This document shows, in pieces, positions 1 to 8,990 of a DNA stretch of 37,898 nt. The number at the start of each line of letters is the position of its first letter. Within the stretch, counting starts at the first letter, position 1. Source of the stretch: Pseudomonadota bacterium (GTDB taxonomy: Bacteria; Pseudomonadota; Gammaproteobacteria; Xanthomonadales; Xanthomonadaceae); the NCBI GenBank assembly GCA_018242465.1, contig JAFEBY010000022.1:1-37898 (forward strand), in the 5' to 3' direction. The notes beneath the pieces were generated by a model. The model was not told where the DNA came from and made no database searches. It saw nothing but the letters and a program-made list of their open reading frames with translations. Both the position numbers and the translations under genes were made by a program.

Positions 1-1268
1 AGGCCGTCCCAGCTGCGCCAGTGGTCCGGGTAACCGATCTTGGGCAGGAACGTCGACCACTTGGCGATGGCCTTGGCCTTGGTTTCATCGCTCATCCAGT
101 CGAGGTGCTCGATGCGCGCCTTGAGCGCGTTGCGGACGTTGTCCACCAGGACCTGGGCGCGGGCCTTGGATTCTGCCGGGAAGTAATCCTTGACGTAGAG
201 CTGGCCAAGGCCTTCGCCCATCGCACCGTTGACGGCGCCGATCACGCGCTTCCAGCGGACTTCCTGTTGCGGCTGGCCGTTGAGCGTCTTGCCGTAGAAG
301 TCGAAGCGTGCGTTCTGGAACGCTTCGGAGAGGTAGGGAGAGGCCGAATCGATGACGTGCGCCGAGAGGTAGTCACGCCATTGTGCGGCGGGGACATCGG
401 CCAGCATCTTGTCGAATTCGGCAAAGAACTTCGGTTGCGACAGCGAGAAGCCGTCACGCGGCTTGACATCGATCGCCTTGAAGTAGGCCGCCCAGTCGAA
501 ATGCGGGGTGATCTTGTTGGCTTCGGCAATCGTGACGAAGTGGTACTGGTTCTTGGGATCGCGCAGCTCGACGCGCGACAGCGAGGCTTTGGCCAGACGC
601 GTTTCGAAAGCGAGTACGTTGTCCGCCTTGTGGGTGGCGTCGGCGGCCTTGGTGCCGGTCATGGTGAACAGCTTGGCCAAGTGGTCGCGATAGGCGGTGC
701 GCAGTGCGGCGTACTCGTCCTTGGTGTAGTAGTCCGGCGTCGGCAAGCCAAGCCCGCCCTGGTTGGCGTAGGCGATCTGGCGGCTGGCGTTCTTGAAGTC
801 AGCTTCGGCGCCAAAACGGAATACCTGTCCGGTGCCCTGCGCGGTCGCCTTGCCCAGCCAATGGGCGATGTCGGCCGGCGACTTCAGCTTGGCGATGGCG
901 GCGAGGTCGGGCTTGATCGGCGACCAGCCTGCCTTCTCGATCGCGGCGTTGTCCATGCCGCTGCGATACAGCCAGCCGACCTTCTGGTCGATCGATCCGG
1001 ACTTGGCCTGGTTGGCACCACCGGCGGCCTTGTTGAGGATGTCGTGCTGGGCGTTGAGGCTCTGCTCGCGCAGGGCATCGAAGGCGCCCCAGCGGGTCTT
1101 GTCGGCCGGGATCGGGTTGGCCTTGACCCATTTGCCGTTGGCGAAGCCGTTGAAGTCCTGGCAGGCCGAGATCGTGTGATCGAGATCGTTGGCATCGAAG
1201 ACGGACTGGGCCAGCGCCAGCGATGGCAGCAGGGCAAGGGCGAGCAGGGTGGGGCTGATGCGCTTCAT
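1..1268 (-). CDS. M13 family metallopeptidase, N-terminal part (cut by window start)
   Basis: Reading the minus strand from the ATG at 1268 gives 422 codons before the window edge. It begins with a Sec signal peptide (MKRISPTLLALALLPSLALA, cleavage before QS), so the product is exported. After it comes the typical start of the neprilysin/PepO family, CQDFNGFANGKWVKANPIP, then the helical N-terminal M13 region including GLPTPDYY. M13 enzymes are zinc endopeptidases that cut oligopeptides. The zinc site (HExxH and a distal Glu) lies in the C-terminal half, outside the window, so catalytic competence cannot be judged. No clear Shine-Dalgarno precedes the ATG. A TATAGT hexamer at 1304-1309 (minus) could be its -10. 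Family assignment is firm; substrate is unknown. Confidence 0.88.
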   Translation of the reverse strand, partial: MKRISPTLLALALLPSLALAQSVFDANDLDHTISACQDFNGFANGKWVKANPIPADKTRWGAFDALREQSLNAQHDILNKAAGGANQAKSGSIDQKVGWLYRSGMDNAAIEKAGWSPIKPDLAAIAKLKSPADIAHWLGKATAQGTGQVFRFGAEADFKNASRQIAYANQGGLGLPTPDYYTKDEYAALRTAYRDHLAKLFTMTGTKAADATHKADNVLAFETRLAKASLSRVELRDPKNQYHFVTIAEANKITPHFDWAAYFKAIDVKPRDGFSLSQPKFFAEFDKMLADVPAAQWRDYLSAHVIDSASPYLSEAFQNARFDFYGKTLNGQPQQEVRWKRVIGAVNGAMGEGLGQLYVKDYFPAESKARAQVLVDNVRNALKARIEHLDWMSDETKAKAIAKWSTFLPKIGYPDHWRSWDG

Positions 1269-1303
1269 GTGGGAGGCCGTCGTGGCAGTGGAGTCAGTCC
1301 CCG

Positions 1304-1309
1304 ACTATA
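1304..1309 (-). promoter_or_regulatory. Possible -10 element for the M13 peptidase gene
   Basis: TATAGT on the minus strand, 35 nt upstream of the peptidase ATG. No good -35 is visible at 16-18 nt spacing, so this is weak. The divergent gap 1269-1424 holds nothing else I can name. Confidence 0.3.
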
Positions 1310-1424
1310 GGCCGAACGTCATGGTTGGAGGTGTGTGGAAAGTCATGGGTCACGCCGTGGCAAGGACTTGCGTGCTAGCGTCCGGGGCTTGGGTCGCCTG
1401 GCCGACAATGACGGGAGATGGCTG

Positions 1425-2798
1425 ATGGATGTCCGCTTCGATGGTGCCGCCGGGCGCGTGACTGGATCGCTGCACCAGGTGCAGGCCGCCGGCAAGCGCC
1501 TTCTGCTGGATTGCGGGATGGTCCAAGGCTCCGACGAGGAGGAGGCGATCAACACGCAGCCGTTCAATTTCGATGTCGCGGCCATCGATGCCGTGGTGAT
1601 CAGCCACGCTCACATCGACCACATCGGCCGTTTGCCGCTGCTGGTCGCGCGCGGCTACAAGGGGCCGATTTACGCCCAGAACGCCACCGCCGAGTTGATG
1701 CCGATCATGCTGATGGACGCGGCGTCTCTGCAGGAAAGCGATGCCGAACGCAGCAACAGGCAACGCCGCGATGGCGAGCCCGAAGTGGTGCCGCTCTATA
1801 CCAAGGATGACGTCCAGAAGATGATGCCGTTGGTGCGCACGATCGACTACCACCAGCGCACGCAGATCCTGCCGGGCATCGAGGTCAACCTGCTCGATGC
1901 AGGCCACATCCTCGGCTCGTCGATCATCGAGGTGTATGCGGATGGCCGCAAGCTGGTGTTCTCCGGCGACCTCGGGCCGAAAGGCACGCCGATCCTGCGC
2001 GATGCCGAGAACCCGCAGGTCGCCGACCTGCTGATGATGGAAAGCACCTACGGCGATCGCGACCACAAGGATCGCGCCGAAACCATCCAGGAACTCGGCG
2101 ACATCCTGACCGCAGCGTGGAATGATGGCGGCAACCTGCTGATTCCCGCCTTCGCGGTCGGCCGCAGCCAGGAATTGTTGTATTTCTTCGCACGCCACTG
2201 GGATGAGTGGCAGATGTCGCGCTGGCAGATCTTCCTCGACAGCCCGATGGCGGGGAAGGTGGTGCAAGTCTACGACCACCACCACGAACTGTTCGATGCC
2301 GAGGCGCAGGATGCGTGGAAAGGCACGCCCAATCCGTTCCGGCTGCCCAACCTGCGCGTCACCGATTCGGTGGAAGATTCGATGGCGATCAACAAGATCG
2401 ATCGCGGCGCGATCATCATCGCTGGCAACGGCATGGCCAGCGGTGGGCGCATCCTCCACCACTTCAAGCAGAACCTCGGGCGGCCGCAGGCGCATGTCAT
2501 GTTCGTCGGTTACCAGGCACAGAACACGCTTGGTCGGCGGATGGTGAACGGCGCCAGGTCGGTACGCATCCACGGAGAGGAAATTCAGGTCAACGCGAAG
2601 GTCCACACCGTCGGCGGATTGTCCGCACACATGGGGCAGACCGAATTGCTGGAATGGTATGGCGCGTTCAAGCCGTCGCCGCCGGTCGCCCTGCTGCACG
2701 GCGAGGACGATGCGCGCACGGCGCTGGCGGGCGAAATCAAGCAGCGTTATGGCGTGGACGCCCAATTGGTGAAGCCGGGCGATACCGCAAAAGTCTGA
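1425..2798 (+). CDS. MBL-fold beta-CASP RNase family protein (YSH1/CPSF73-like)
   Basis: A 457-residue cytoplasmic protein. The metallo-beta-lactamase signature HAHIDHIGRLP is near residue 60, followed by DAGHILGSS and the Asp of FSGDLG. The beta-CASP insertion and its motifs follow (MESTYGDRDH, IPAFAVGRSQE, GMASGGRI), and the C-terminal His motif VHTVGGLSAHMGQ ends the RNA-specificity domain. This set of motifs defines the bacterial relatives of mRNA 3'-end processing nucleases, so it is probably a zinc-dependent ribonuclease; the target RNA is unknown. I chose the ATG at 1425 because GGGAGA at 1413-1418 is a well-spaced ribosome site and family homology starts at MDVRFDGAAG. An upstream in-frame ATG at 1335 would add unconserved residues. 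It converges on phoU with only 3 nt between the stops. Confidence 0.9.
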   Translation: MDVRFDGAAGRVTGSLHQVQAAGKRLLLDCGMVQGSDEEEAINTQPFNFDVAAIDAVVISHAHIDHIGRLPLLVARGYKGPIYAQNATAELMPIMLMDAASLQESDAERSNRQRRDGEPEVVPLYTKDDVQKMMPLVRTIDYHQRTQILPGIEVNLLDAGHILGSSIIEVYADGRKLVFSGDLGPKGTPILRDAENPQVADLLMMESTYGDRDHKDRAETIQELGDILTAAWNDGGNLLIPAFAVGRSQELLYFFARHWDEWQMSRWQIFLDSPMAGKVVQVYDHHHELFDAEAQDAWKGTPNPFRLPNLRVTDSVEDSMAINKIDRGAIIIAGNGMASGGRILHHFKQNLGRPQAHVMFVGYQAQNTLGRRMVNGARSVRIHGEEIQVNAKVHTVGGLSAHMGQTELLEWYGAFKPSPPVALLHGEDDARTALAGEIKQRYGVDAQLVKPGDTAKV

Positions 2799-2801
2799 CG
2801 A

Positions 2802-3515
2802 TCAACTCGCGGTATTGGAATCGTCCTTCTTGACCCGTGGCGGCAGCGGGTTGTTCTGTCCCTGCTCGCTGTACCAGATGCCTTCGGCGATGTTGGTGGC
2901 GTGGTCACCGATGCGCTCGAGGTTCTTGGCCATGAACAGCAGGTGCGTGCACGGCGTGATGTTGCGCGGGTCTTCCATCATGTAGGTGAGGAGTTCGCGG
3001 AACAGGCTGGTGTAGCTCAGGTCGAGTTCGGCATCGTTGTCGCGCACTTGCTGGGCGAGCGCCAGATCGTTGTTGCGATAAGCGCGCAGCACGTCGCGCA
3101 TCTGGCGCACCGCAAGGCGTCCGAGCGAGGTGAGTCCGGTGACATGCGACACCGGCAGCGGTGGTGCCTTGTTGAGGGCGATCGAACGCTTGGCGAGGTT
3201 GGCGGCGTAATCGCCGACACGCTCGATGTCGGAGGCGGTGCGCAGGGCAGTGAGGATGTAGCGCAGGTCGCGCGCCAGCGGGCCGCCGGTGGCGAGCTTC
3301 ATCACGTCCTGGCTGATTTCGTTTTCGAGCGCGTCGATGGCGTCGTCGTTGGCGATGATGCGTTCGGCGGCGCGATCGTCGCGGCGGTCGATTACGTCGA
3401 GCGCAGCCTCGAGCTGGGCCACCGCCATTTCGCCCATGTCCAGCAGTTCGCCTTCCAGGCGGTGCTGTTCGACGTCGATGCTCTTGAGGATGTGGTGTTC
3501 GTGGTCGTTGGGCAT
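2802..3515 (-). CDS. phoU: Phosphate transport system regulator PhoU
   Basis: 237 residues, usual PhoU length. Two three-helix PhoU repeats are visible, each with the metal-binding style motif: ERVGDYAANLAKR in the first and ERIGDHATNIAEG in the second. PhoU links the PstSCAB transporter to the PhoR/PhoB system and shuts off the Pho response when phosphate is plentiful. The start at 3515 has a strong ribosome site (GGGAGAA, about 6 nt upstream). It is the last gene of the pst operon, 29 nt after pstB. The open frame continues upstream through pstB in another frame, but without homology. Confidence 0.95.
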   Translation of the reverse strand: MPNDHEHHILKSIDVEQHRLEGELLDMGEMAVAQLEAALDVIDRRDDRAAERIIANDDAIDALENEISQDVMKLATGGPLARDLRYILTALRTASDIERVGDYAANLAKRSIALNKAPPLPVSHVTGLTSLGRLAVRQMRDVLRAYRNNDLALAQQVRDNDAELDLSYTSLFRELLTYMMEDPRNITPCTHLLFMAKNLERIGDHATNIAEGIWYSEQGQNNPLPPRVKKDDSNTAS

Positions 3516-3544
3516 GTCGGTTCTCCCGTGATCAGCCGGATTTC

Positions 3545-4390
3545 TTAGCCAAACCGGCCAGTGATGTAGTCCTCGGTCTGTTTCTGCGAGGGTGCGCTGA
3601 AGATGTTCGAGGTGGTGTCGTGCTCGATCAGGTCGCCGAGGTACATGAAGGCGGTGTAGTCGGACACGCGCGCCGCCTGCTGCATGTTGTGGGTGACGAT
3701 CGCGATGGTGAAGTCCCGCTTCAACTCTTCGATCAGTTGCTCGATGCGGCTGGTCGAGATCGGGTCGAGCGCCGAGGTCGGCTCGTCGAGCAGCAGCACT
3801 TCCGGGCGCAGCGCCACCGCGCGCGCGATGCACAGCCGCTGTTGCTGTCCACCCGACAGGCCGAGCGCGTTCTGCGTCAGCTTGTCCTTCACCTCGTCCC
3901 ACAACGCGCCTTGGCGTAGCGCCTGTTCGACGCGGTCGTTCATTTCCGGCTTCGACAGTTTCTCGTGGTGGCGGATGCCATAGGCCACGTTGTCGTAGAT
4001 CGTCATCGGGAACGGCACCGGTTTCTGGAACACCATGCCGACCTTGCTGCGCAGGCGGTTCATCGAATACTTCGGATCGAGGATGTTCTCGCCGTCGAGC
4101 AGCACCTCGCCCCTGGCTTCCAAGCCCGGGTACAGCGCGTAGATGCGGTTGAAGATGCGCAGCAGGGTCGATTTGCCGCAACCGGACGGACCGATCAGCG
4201 CGGTCACGCGCTTTTCCGGGATCTCCAGCGTGATGTTCTTCAGCGCGTGGAACTTGTTGTAGTAGAAGTCGAGGCCGCGAGCCGCCAGTTTCGGGGCCGC
4301 CGCCGGGATGGCTTGCGTCGCGTTGGCCACGATTGGCTTGATGGTGGATCGGGCGTCGTTCATGTCGGGAATCCAGCTCAAGTCAGTCAT
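3545..4390 (-). CDS. pstB: Phosphate ABC transporter ATP-binding protein PstB
   Basis: 281 residues from the ATG at 4390. All ABC ATPase motifs are intact: Walker [11 protein letters not shown]-loop [11 protein letters not shown], signature LSGGQQQR, Walker [14 protein letters not shown] and the switch His in VTHNM. It powers high-affinity phosphate import through PstA/PstC. The chosen start overlaps the pstA stop as ATGACTGA, which suggests translational coupling. A second in-frame ATG at 4363 (MNDARS) is also plausible because the first 40 or so residues are an unconserved Ala-rich extension. Neither ATG has a clear Shine-Dalgarno. Confidence 0.95.
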   Translation of the reverse strand: MTDLSWIPDMNDARSTIKPIVANATQAIPAAAPKLAARGLDFYYNKFHALKNITLEIPEKRVTALIGPSGCGKSTLLRIFNRIYALYPGLEARGEVLLDGENILDPKYSMNRLRSKVGMVFQKPVPFPMTIYDNVAYGIRHHEKLSKPEMNDRVEQALRQGALWDEVKDKLTQNALGLSGGQQQRLCIARAVALRPEVLLLDEPTSALDPISTSRIEQLIEELKRDFTIAIVTHNMQQAARVSDYTAFMYLGDLIEHDTTSNIFSAPSQKQTEDYITGRFG

Positions 4391-5273
4391 TGGGGACGTG
4401 TTTGCGGAACAGGAAGGTGCGTGCTGCAAGGCTGATCGCAAGCACGAACAGCGTTACCGCCAGCGCACCTGCCCAAGCGAGGTGCTGCCAGTTGTCGTCC
4501 GGCGCGCCGGCGAACTTGTACATCACCTGCGGCACGCCCGACATCGGATGGAAGATGTCGAGGGTGAAGAAGTCGTTGCCGAGCGCGGTGAACAGCAACG
4601 GCGCGGTTTCACCGGAGATGCGCGCGATCGAGAGCAGGATGCCGGTGACGATGCCGGCGCGCGCCGAGCGATACAGCACCTGCATGATCACTTTCCACTG
4701 CGGCACGCCCAGCGACAGCGCGGCTTCGCGCATCTGCGTCGGTACCAAGCGCAGCATTTCATCGGTGGTGCGGACCACCACGGGCAACACGATGAAGGCC
4801 AGTGCAATCGCGCCGGCGACCGCGGAAAACTGGCCACCGGTCTGCAGCACGTACATGGCATAGACGAACAGGCCGAGCACGATCGACGGTGCCGACATCA
4901 GAATGTCGTTGACGAAACGCACGGCGGTGCCGAGCTTGCTGCGATCGCCGTATTCGGCCAGCCAGGTGCCGGCGGCAATCCCGATCGGCGTGCCGATCAG
5001 CACGGCCATGCCGCACATGATCAGGCTGCCGACGAAGGCATTGCGCAAGCCGCCGCTGGTTTCACCCGGTGGTGGCTGATCCTGCGTAAACAGGTGGAAC
5101 GATAGTCCGGGGATGCCGTTTTTGATGAGCGTCCACAGGATCCAGGCGAGGAAGATCAGGCCGAATACGGCGGTGGCGCAGGCCAGCGCGACCGAAATCA
5201 CGTTGACGATGCTGCGGCGGCGATACAGCGACTGGCGGGCGCGATCCTGCGCGGTCAGAACGGCGGACATCAT
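4383..5273 (-). CDS. pstA: Phosphate ABC transporter permease PstA
   Basis: 296 residues with about six hydrophobic segments, the first at roughly residues 25-50. The ABC permease coupling (EAA) region is visible as [19 protein letters not shown] near residue 195, and the PstA-typical [12 protein letters not shown] follows. It forms the inner-membrane phosphate channel with PstC. Its ATG overlaps the pstC stop as ATGA, and a strong GGGAGGG ribosome site lies just upstream within the pstC end. The 3' end overlaps pstB by 8 nt. Confidence 0.95.
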   Translation of the reverse strand: MMSAVLTAQDRARQSLYRRRSIVNVISVALACATAVFGLIFLAWILWTLIKNGIPGLSFHLFTQDQPPPGETSGGLRNAFVGSLIMCGMAVLIGTPIGIAAGTWLAEYGDRSKLGTAVRFVNDILMSAPSIVLGLFVYAMYVLQTGGQFSAVAGAIALAFIVLPVVVRTTDEMLRLVPTQMREAALSLGVPQWKVIMQVLYRSARAGIVTGILLSIARISGETAPLLFTALGNDFFTLDIFHPMSGVPQVMYKFAGAPDDNWQHLAWAGALAVTLFVLAISLAARTFLFRKHVPND

Positions 5274-6241
5274 TTGCCCTCCCTGCGGGCCAGCTGCGCG
5301 AGCATCAGGCGCGCCAGCGCCAGCACCACGAAGGTGACGATGAACAGCACGAAGCCGAGCAGCAGCAGCGCGCCGCGTTCCTGTTCGCCGGCCTCACCGA
5401 AGTTGTTGGCGATCAGCGCGGCGATCGTGGTCGACGGTTCCAGCAGCGACTTGGTGAAGTTGACGCTGTTGCCGATCACGAAGGCGACCGCCATCGTTTC
5501 ACCCAATGCGCGACCGAGGCCGAGGAAGACGCCGCCGATCACTGCCGAGCGGGTGTAGGGCAGGACGATGTCCCAGGTCACTTCCCATTTGGTCGAGCCG
5601 AGCGCATAGGCCGATTCCTTCAGGCGCTGTGGCACCGTCAGGAAGACGTCACGCATCACCGAGGCGATGAACGGGATCACCATGATCGACAACACGAAGC
5701 CCGCGGTCAGCATGCCGGCGCCGATCGGTGGACCCTGGAACAAGGCGCCGATCACCGGCCAGCTGCCCATGTGTTCCGTCATCCACGGGATGAAGCTGTC
5801 GCGCATCACCGGCATCAGCACGAAGAAGCCCCACATGCCATAGATGATCGAGGGGATGCCGGCGAGCAGTTCGATGGCCAAACCGATCGGCGTGCGCAAT
5901 TTGCGTGGTGCGACTTCGGTGAGGAAGAAGGCGATGCCGAAGCTCACCGGGACCGCGATCAGCATCGCGATGATGGCGGTGACGATCGTGCCGTAGATCG
6001 GTACCAGTGCACCGAACTTGCCGGCGGGCGGATTCCATTCGGTGGTGGTGAAGAATTCGACGCCGTGCGATTGCAGCACCGCGCGGCCGCCCCACAGCAT
6101 CGACAGCGCGGCGCCGGCCAGTGTCAGCAGCACGAATACCGCCATCGCCGTCAGCAGCCAGCGGAACAGCTTGTCGTTGCGGGCGTCGATGACGCCCCGG
6201 CTGCCCGTCGTCTCCGGGCGGGTCATGGCGGTCGAGTTCAT
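5270..6241 (-). CDS. pstC: Phosphate ABC transporter permease PstC
   Basis: 323 residues with six predicted membrane segments after a short cytoplasmic N-terminus. Recognisable family blocks are EWNPPAGKFGALVPIYGT, ELLAGIPSIIYGMWGFFVL, LKESAYALGSTKWEV (EAA loop) and GRALGETMAVAFVIGN. Partner of PstA in the membrane. Start at 6241 is 6 nt after the pstS stop; an alternative Met (MTRPET) lies at 6226. The pstC-pstA-pstB junctions all overlap, so the three are almost certainly cotranslated. Confidence 0.95.
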   Translation of the reverse strand: MNSTAMTRPETTGSRGVIDARNDKLFRWLLTAMAVFVLLTLAGAALSMLWGGRAVLQSHGVEFFTTTEWNPPAGKFGALVPIYGTIVTAIIAMLIAVPVSFGIAFFLTEVAPRKLRTPIGLAIELLAGIPSIIYGMWGFFVLMPVMRDSFIPWMTEHMGSWPVIGALFQGPPIGAGMLTAGFVLSIMVIPFIASVMRDVFLTVPQRLKESAYALGSTKWEVTWDIVLPYTRSAVIGGVFLGLGRALGETMAVAFVIGNSVNFTKSLLEPSTTIAALIANNFGEAGEQERGALLLLGFVLFIVTFVVLALARLMLAQLARREGK

Positions 6242-6247
6242 GCGCGC

Positions 6248-7264
6248 TTACTTGATGTTCTGCGCCCAATAGGCCTCGATCTTCTTGGCTAGCGAATCCG
6301 GCAGCGGCACGTAGGCCAGCGACTCCGCCTGCGACTGGCCGTTGTCCAGTGCCCACTTGAAGAAATCGATCGCGGTCTTGGACTGCGGCGCGCGCTTCGG
6401 CTTCTTGTACATGATCACCCAGGTGGTCGCGGTGATCGGCCACGCCTCGCCACCCTTGGCATTGGTCATGATGACGTTGAAGTCCGGTGCCGAATTCCAG
6501 TCGGCGGTATCGGCGGCTGCCGAGAAGGTCGAGGCGCGCGGCTGCACCCAGTTGCCGGCGGCGTTCTTCATGCGGGTGAAGGACAGCTTGTTCTGCAGCG
6601 CGTAGGCGTATTCGACGTAGCCGATGCCACCGTTGACTTGCTTCACGTAGGCGGCGACGCCTTCGTTGCCCTTGCCGCCGATGCCGGTCGGCCAGTTGAC
6701 GGTGGTGCCTTCGCCGACCTTGCCCTTCCACTCGGCGTCGACCTTCGACAGGTAGTTGGTGAAGTTGAACGAGGTGCCCGAACCGTCCGAACGATGGACG
6801 ACGGTGATCTTCATGTCGGGCAGTTCGAGGCCGCCGTTGAGGGCGACGATCGCCGGATCGTTCCACTTGGTGATCTTGCCCATGAAGATGTCGGCGAGCA
6901 CGGCGCCGTCAAGCTTCATCGCCCCGGCCTTGACACCCGGGATGTGCACGACCGGCACGATGCCGCCGACCACGACCGGGAACTGGGCGAAACCGAACTG
7001 GCGCAGTTCGGCCGCGGCGAGCGGCTTGTCCGATGCGCCGAAATCGACGGTGCCGGCCTTGATCTGGGCGATGCCGCCACCGGAACCGATCGACTGGTAG
7101 TTGATCCTGTTGCCGGTGGACTGCGCGTACGCCGCCGACCACTTCGACAGGACCGGGTAGACGAAGCTGGAACCGGCGCCGGTGACGTCGGTGGCCTGGG
7201 CCGAGAAGGCGCAGGCGGCGATGGCCAGGCCAGCGGCCAGGCGGACTTGCGAGGTGAACTTCAC
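6248..7264 (-). CDS. pstS: Periplasmic phosphate-binding protein PstS
   Basis: 338 residues with a clear signal peptide (MKFTSQVRLAAGLAIAACAFSAQA, cleavage before TDV). The mature protein starts with TGAGSSFVYPVLSKW and contains NYQSIGSGGGIAQI and HRSDGSGTSFNFTNYLS, the segments that ligate phosphate in PstS. It captures phosphate in the periplasm and delivers it to PstCA. First gene of pstSCAB-phoU; ribosome site GGGAGCACC is just upstream. Two Pho-box-like sites lie 70-120 nt upstream on the same strand, which suggests PhoB activation under phosphate starvation. Confidence 0.96.
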   Translation of the reverse strand: MKFTSQVRLAAGLAIAACAFSAQATDVTGAGSSFVYPVLSKWSAAYAQSTGNRINYQSIGSGGGIAQIKAGTVDFGASDKPLAAAELRQFGFAQFPVVVGGIVPVVHIPGVKAGAMKLDGAVLADIFMGKITKWNDPAIVALNGGLELPDMKITVVHRSDGSGTSFNFTNYLSKVDAEWKGKVGEGTTVNWPTGIGGKGNEGVAAYVKQVNGGIGYVEYAYALQNKLSFTRMKNAAGNWVQPRASTFSAAADTADWNSAPDFNVIMTNAKGGEAWPITATTWVIMYKKPKRAPQSKTAIDFFKWALDNGQSQAESLAYVPLPDSLAKKIEAYWAQNIK

Positions 7265-7333
7265 GTGGTGCTCCCTTGGGTTTGGAACTGGATGAGTGCG
7301 GCCGGAGTTGTCGCGATCGAACGACGCGATTTC

Positions 7334-7351
7334 ATGATGAAAAGATGACAG
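7334..7351 (-). promoter_or_regulatory. Candidate Pho box, proximal to pstS
   Basis: Minus strand CTGTCAT-CTTT-TCATCAT. The first 7-mer matches the PhoB half-site CTGTCAT exactly; the second matches 4 of 7. Spacing of the halves (7-4-7) fits the consensus. Its first half-site is exactly 33 bp from that of the distal box, three DNA turns at 11 bp. Confidence 0.5.
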
Positions 7352-7366
7352 CCGCGCGTCGTGAAT

Positions 7367-7384
7367 ATTTCATCCGGATGACAG
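7367..7384 (-). promoter_or_regulatory. Candidate Pho box, distal to pstS
   Basis: Minus strand CTGTCAT-CCGG-ATGAAAT. First half-site exact, second 4 of 7, with the correct 4-nt gap. Likely PhoB site for pstSCAB-phoU, inferred from the gene downstream and the consensus. Confidence 0.5.
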
Positions 7385-7441
7385 CGTGATGCCGCATGCA
7401 GATTGATTGCATGACGACATGAAAAAACATCGATTCCGTTC

Positions 7442-7459
7442 CTGACTCAAATTTGTCAC
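7442..7459 (+). promoter_or_regulatory. Candidate Pho box for the divergent porin
   Basis: Plus strand CTGACTC-AAAT-TTGTCAC, with half-sites matching CTGTCAT at 4 and 5 of 7 positions and correct spacing, about 90 nt before the porin ATG. It partly overlaps an inverted repeat, GTCAC-AACA-GTGAC (7455-7468), that could be another operator. Weaker than the pstS boxes. Confidence 0.35.
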
Positions 7460-7549
7460 AACAGTGACGGATCCTTGACGCCGCTCGCCGAGCCGGAGCT
7501 TCGCCGCGGCGCACGCCATTCGCCAATCTCTCCAATGAGGAAGTTGTCC

Positions 7550-8929
7550 ATGCGTACCAACCTGCTTGCGGCGATGATCGCCGTCAGTCTCTTCGGCGCG
7601 GCCACCGCGGCTCATGCCGATCCCGATCCGCGTACGAAGCATTCGAGCAAGCGCCATGTGGTGAAGAAGAAGGCCGCCGCTCCGGTCGCCACCGAATCCG
7701 TCGCGCCGACCGCCGCGTCCGACCGCGCCGAAATCGATACGCTGAAGGCGCAGCTCGCCGCCATGCAGGAGAAGCTGGCGAATCTCGAAGAGCGCACCGA
7801 TGCGCAATCCGAGGTCAACACGCAGCAGGCCAAGACCAACGAAGACGTTGCCAAGAGCTCGGCCAAGACCGACAAGCTCGAGAAGCTGGTCAACGACACC
7901 AGCGTCACCGGCGCCGTGTTCGCCGACCTGACCAGCCAGGCCATCAAGGACCATGGCATCAAGAAGGCCGGCACCAATGGCTTTGGCTTCGACGTCAAGC
8001 GCGCCTACATCGGCGTCAACCACAAGTTCAACGATACCTACTCGGCGAACATCACCACCGACTTCCAGTACAGCAGTGCCGTCGGCGCGACCGAGTTGTA
8101 CATCAAGAAGGCCTACGTGCAGGGCAAGTACAGCGATGCCCTGACCGTGCGCCTGGGCGCAGCCGACATGCCGTGGGTGCCGTACGCCGAAAGCAACTAT
8201 GGCTACCGCTATGTCGAGAACACCCTGGCCGACCGCCTGAAGACGGGTACTTCGTCGGATTGGGGCCTGCACGTCTTCGGTACCTTCAACAACAGCATGT
8301 TCAACTACGCCGTGTCGGCGGTGAACGGCGGCGGTTACAAGAACCCGAGCCGCAGCAAGGGCGTCGATCTTGAAGCGCGCGTCGGCGTGACGCCGATCGA
8401 AGGCCTGAACATCGCCATTGGCGGTTACCACGGCAAGCTCGGCAAGGAAGCCTATCCTTCCAACACGCCGGCCGAACACAGCGCCAATCGCCTCGATGGC
8501 CTGGTGTCCTACGGCAACAGCCGCTTCCGCATCGGGGGTGAATACTTCGCGGCCAACAACTGGAACCGCGTGCTGCTCGGCGCCGCCGTGCCGCCGTCGA
8601 CGGTCGGTGGGTATGGCCTGCCGGTCTATGCCCCGACCGTGCCGTCCAACCTCAAGACCTACGTCGGTGATCGCGCCCGCGGCTGGTCGCTGTTCGGAAA
8701 CGTCAACTTCACCGACAAGGTGTCGCTGTTCGGTCGCTACGACCAGGCTGATGTGAGTCGCTGGCTGGATCCAGGCCTGAAGGACAAGTACTACAACGTC
8801 GGCGTCGATTACGTGCTGGCCAAGGGCGTGAAGGTTGCCGCGGTCTACAAGCACGAAGACATCAAGGATGGCCAGAAGACCGATGCCAAGGCTGACGAGT
8901 TCGGCGTCTTCACCGAGATCAAGTGGTAA
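7550..8929 (+). CDS. Outer-membrane porin, likely phosphate-selective (OprO/OprP type)
   Basis: 459 residues. Signal peptide MRTNLLAAMIAVSLFGAATA with cleavage after AHA. A very basic linker follows (RTKHSSKRHVVKKK), then a coiled coil of about 60 residues (roughly 55-115; heptad-like DTLKAQLAAMQEKLANLEER), then a beta-barrel with alternating pattern (for example GFDVKRAYIGVNHKFNDTY) ending in an aromatic residue (TEIKW), as outer-membrane barrels do. The coiled coil probably helps trimerise or contact peptidoglycan. Phosphate selectivity is inferred from family resemblance and position opposite pstS. I chose the ATG at 7550 because GAGGAAG at 7537-7543 is a good ribosome site and the signal peptide begins there; earlier in-frame ATGs at 7475 and 7535 are less likely. 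A terminator follows. Confidence 0.85.
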   Translation: MRTNLLAAMIAVSLFGAATAAHADPDPRTKHSSKRHVVKKKAAAPVATESVAPTAASDRAEIDTLKAQLAAMQEKLANLEERTDAQSEVNTQQAKTNEDVAKSSAKTDKLEKLVNDTSVTGAVFADLTSQAIKDHGIKKAGTNGFGFDVKRAYIGVNHKFNDTYSANITTDFQYSSAVGATELYIKKAYVQGKYSDALTVRLGAADMPWVPYAESNYGYRYVENTLADRLKTGTSSDWGLHVFGTFNNSMFNYAVSAVNGGGYKNPSRSKGVDLEARVGVTPIEGLNIAIGGYHGKLGKEAYPSNTPAEHSANRLDGLVSYGNSRFRIGGEYFAANNWNRVLLGAAVPPSTVGGYGLPVYAPTVPSNLKTYVGDRARGWSLFGNVNFTDKVSLFGRYDQADVSRWLDPGLKDKYYNVGVDYVLAKGVKVAAVYKHEDIKDGQKTDAKADEFGVFTEIKW

Positions 8930-8956
8930 TCGATCCGGCTTGATGCATGGGGATGG

Positions 8957-8984
8957 AAAACGGCGGCCACGTGCCGCCGTTTTC
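8957..8984. terminator. Bidirectional intrinsic terminator between porin and nth
   Basis: 11-bp perfect stem (8957-8967 with 8973-8983) with a 5-nt CACGT loop. A-tract and T-tract flank the GC core, so it can serve both the porin (plus) and nth (minus), whose coding ends converge here. Confidence 0.85.
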
Positions 8985-8990
8985 TTGTGC

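Noticed and set aside
1350-2765. Long open frame on the minus strand opposite the MBL-fold gene
   Set aside because: No recognisable domain; it mirrors a strongly supported gene and is expected in GC-rich coding DNA.
7455-7468. Inverted repeat GTCAC-AACA-GTGAC before the porin
   Set aside because: Could be an operator, but it overlaps the candidate Pho box and has no independent support.
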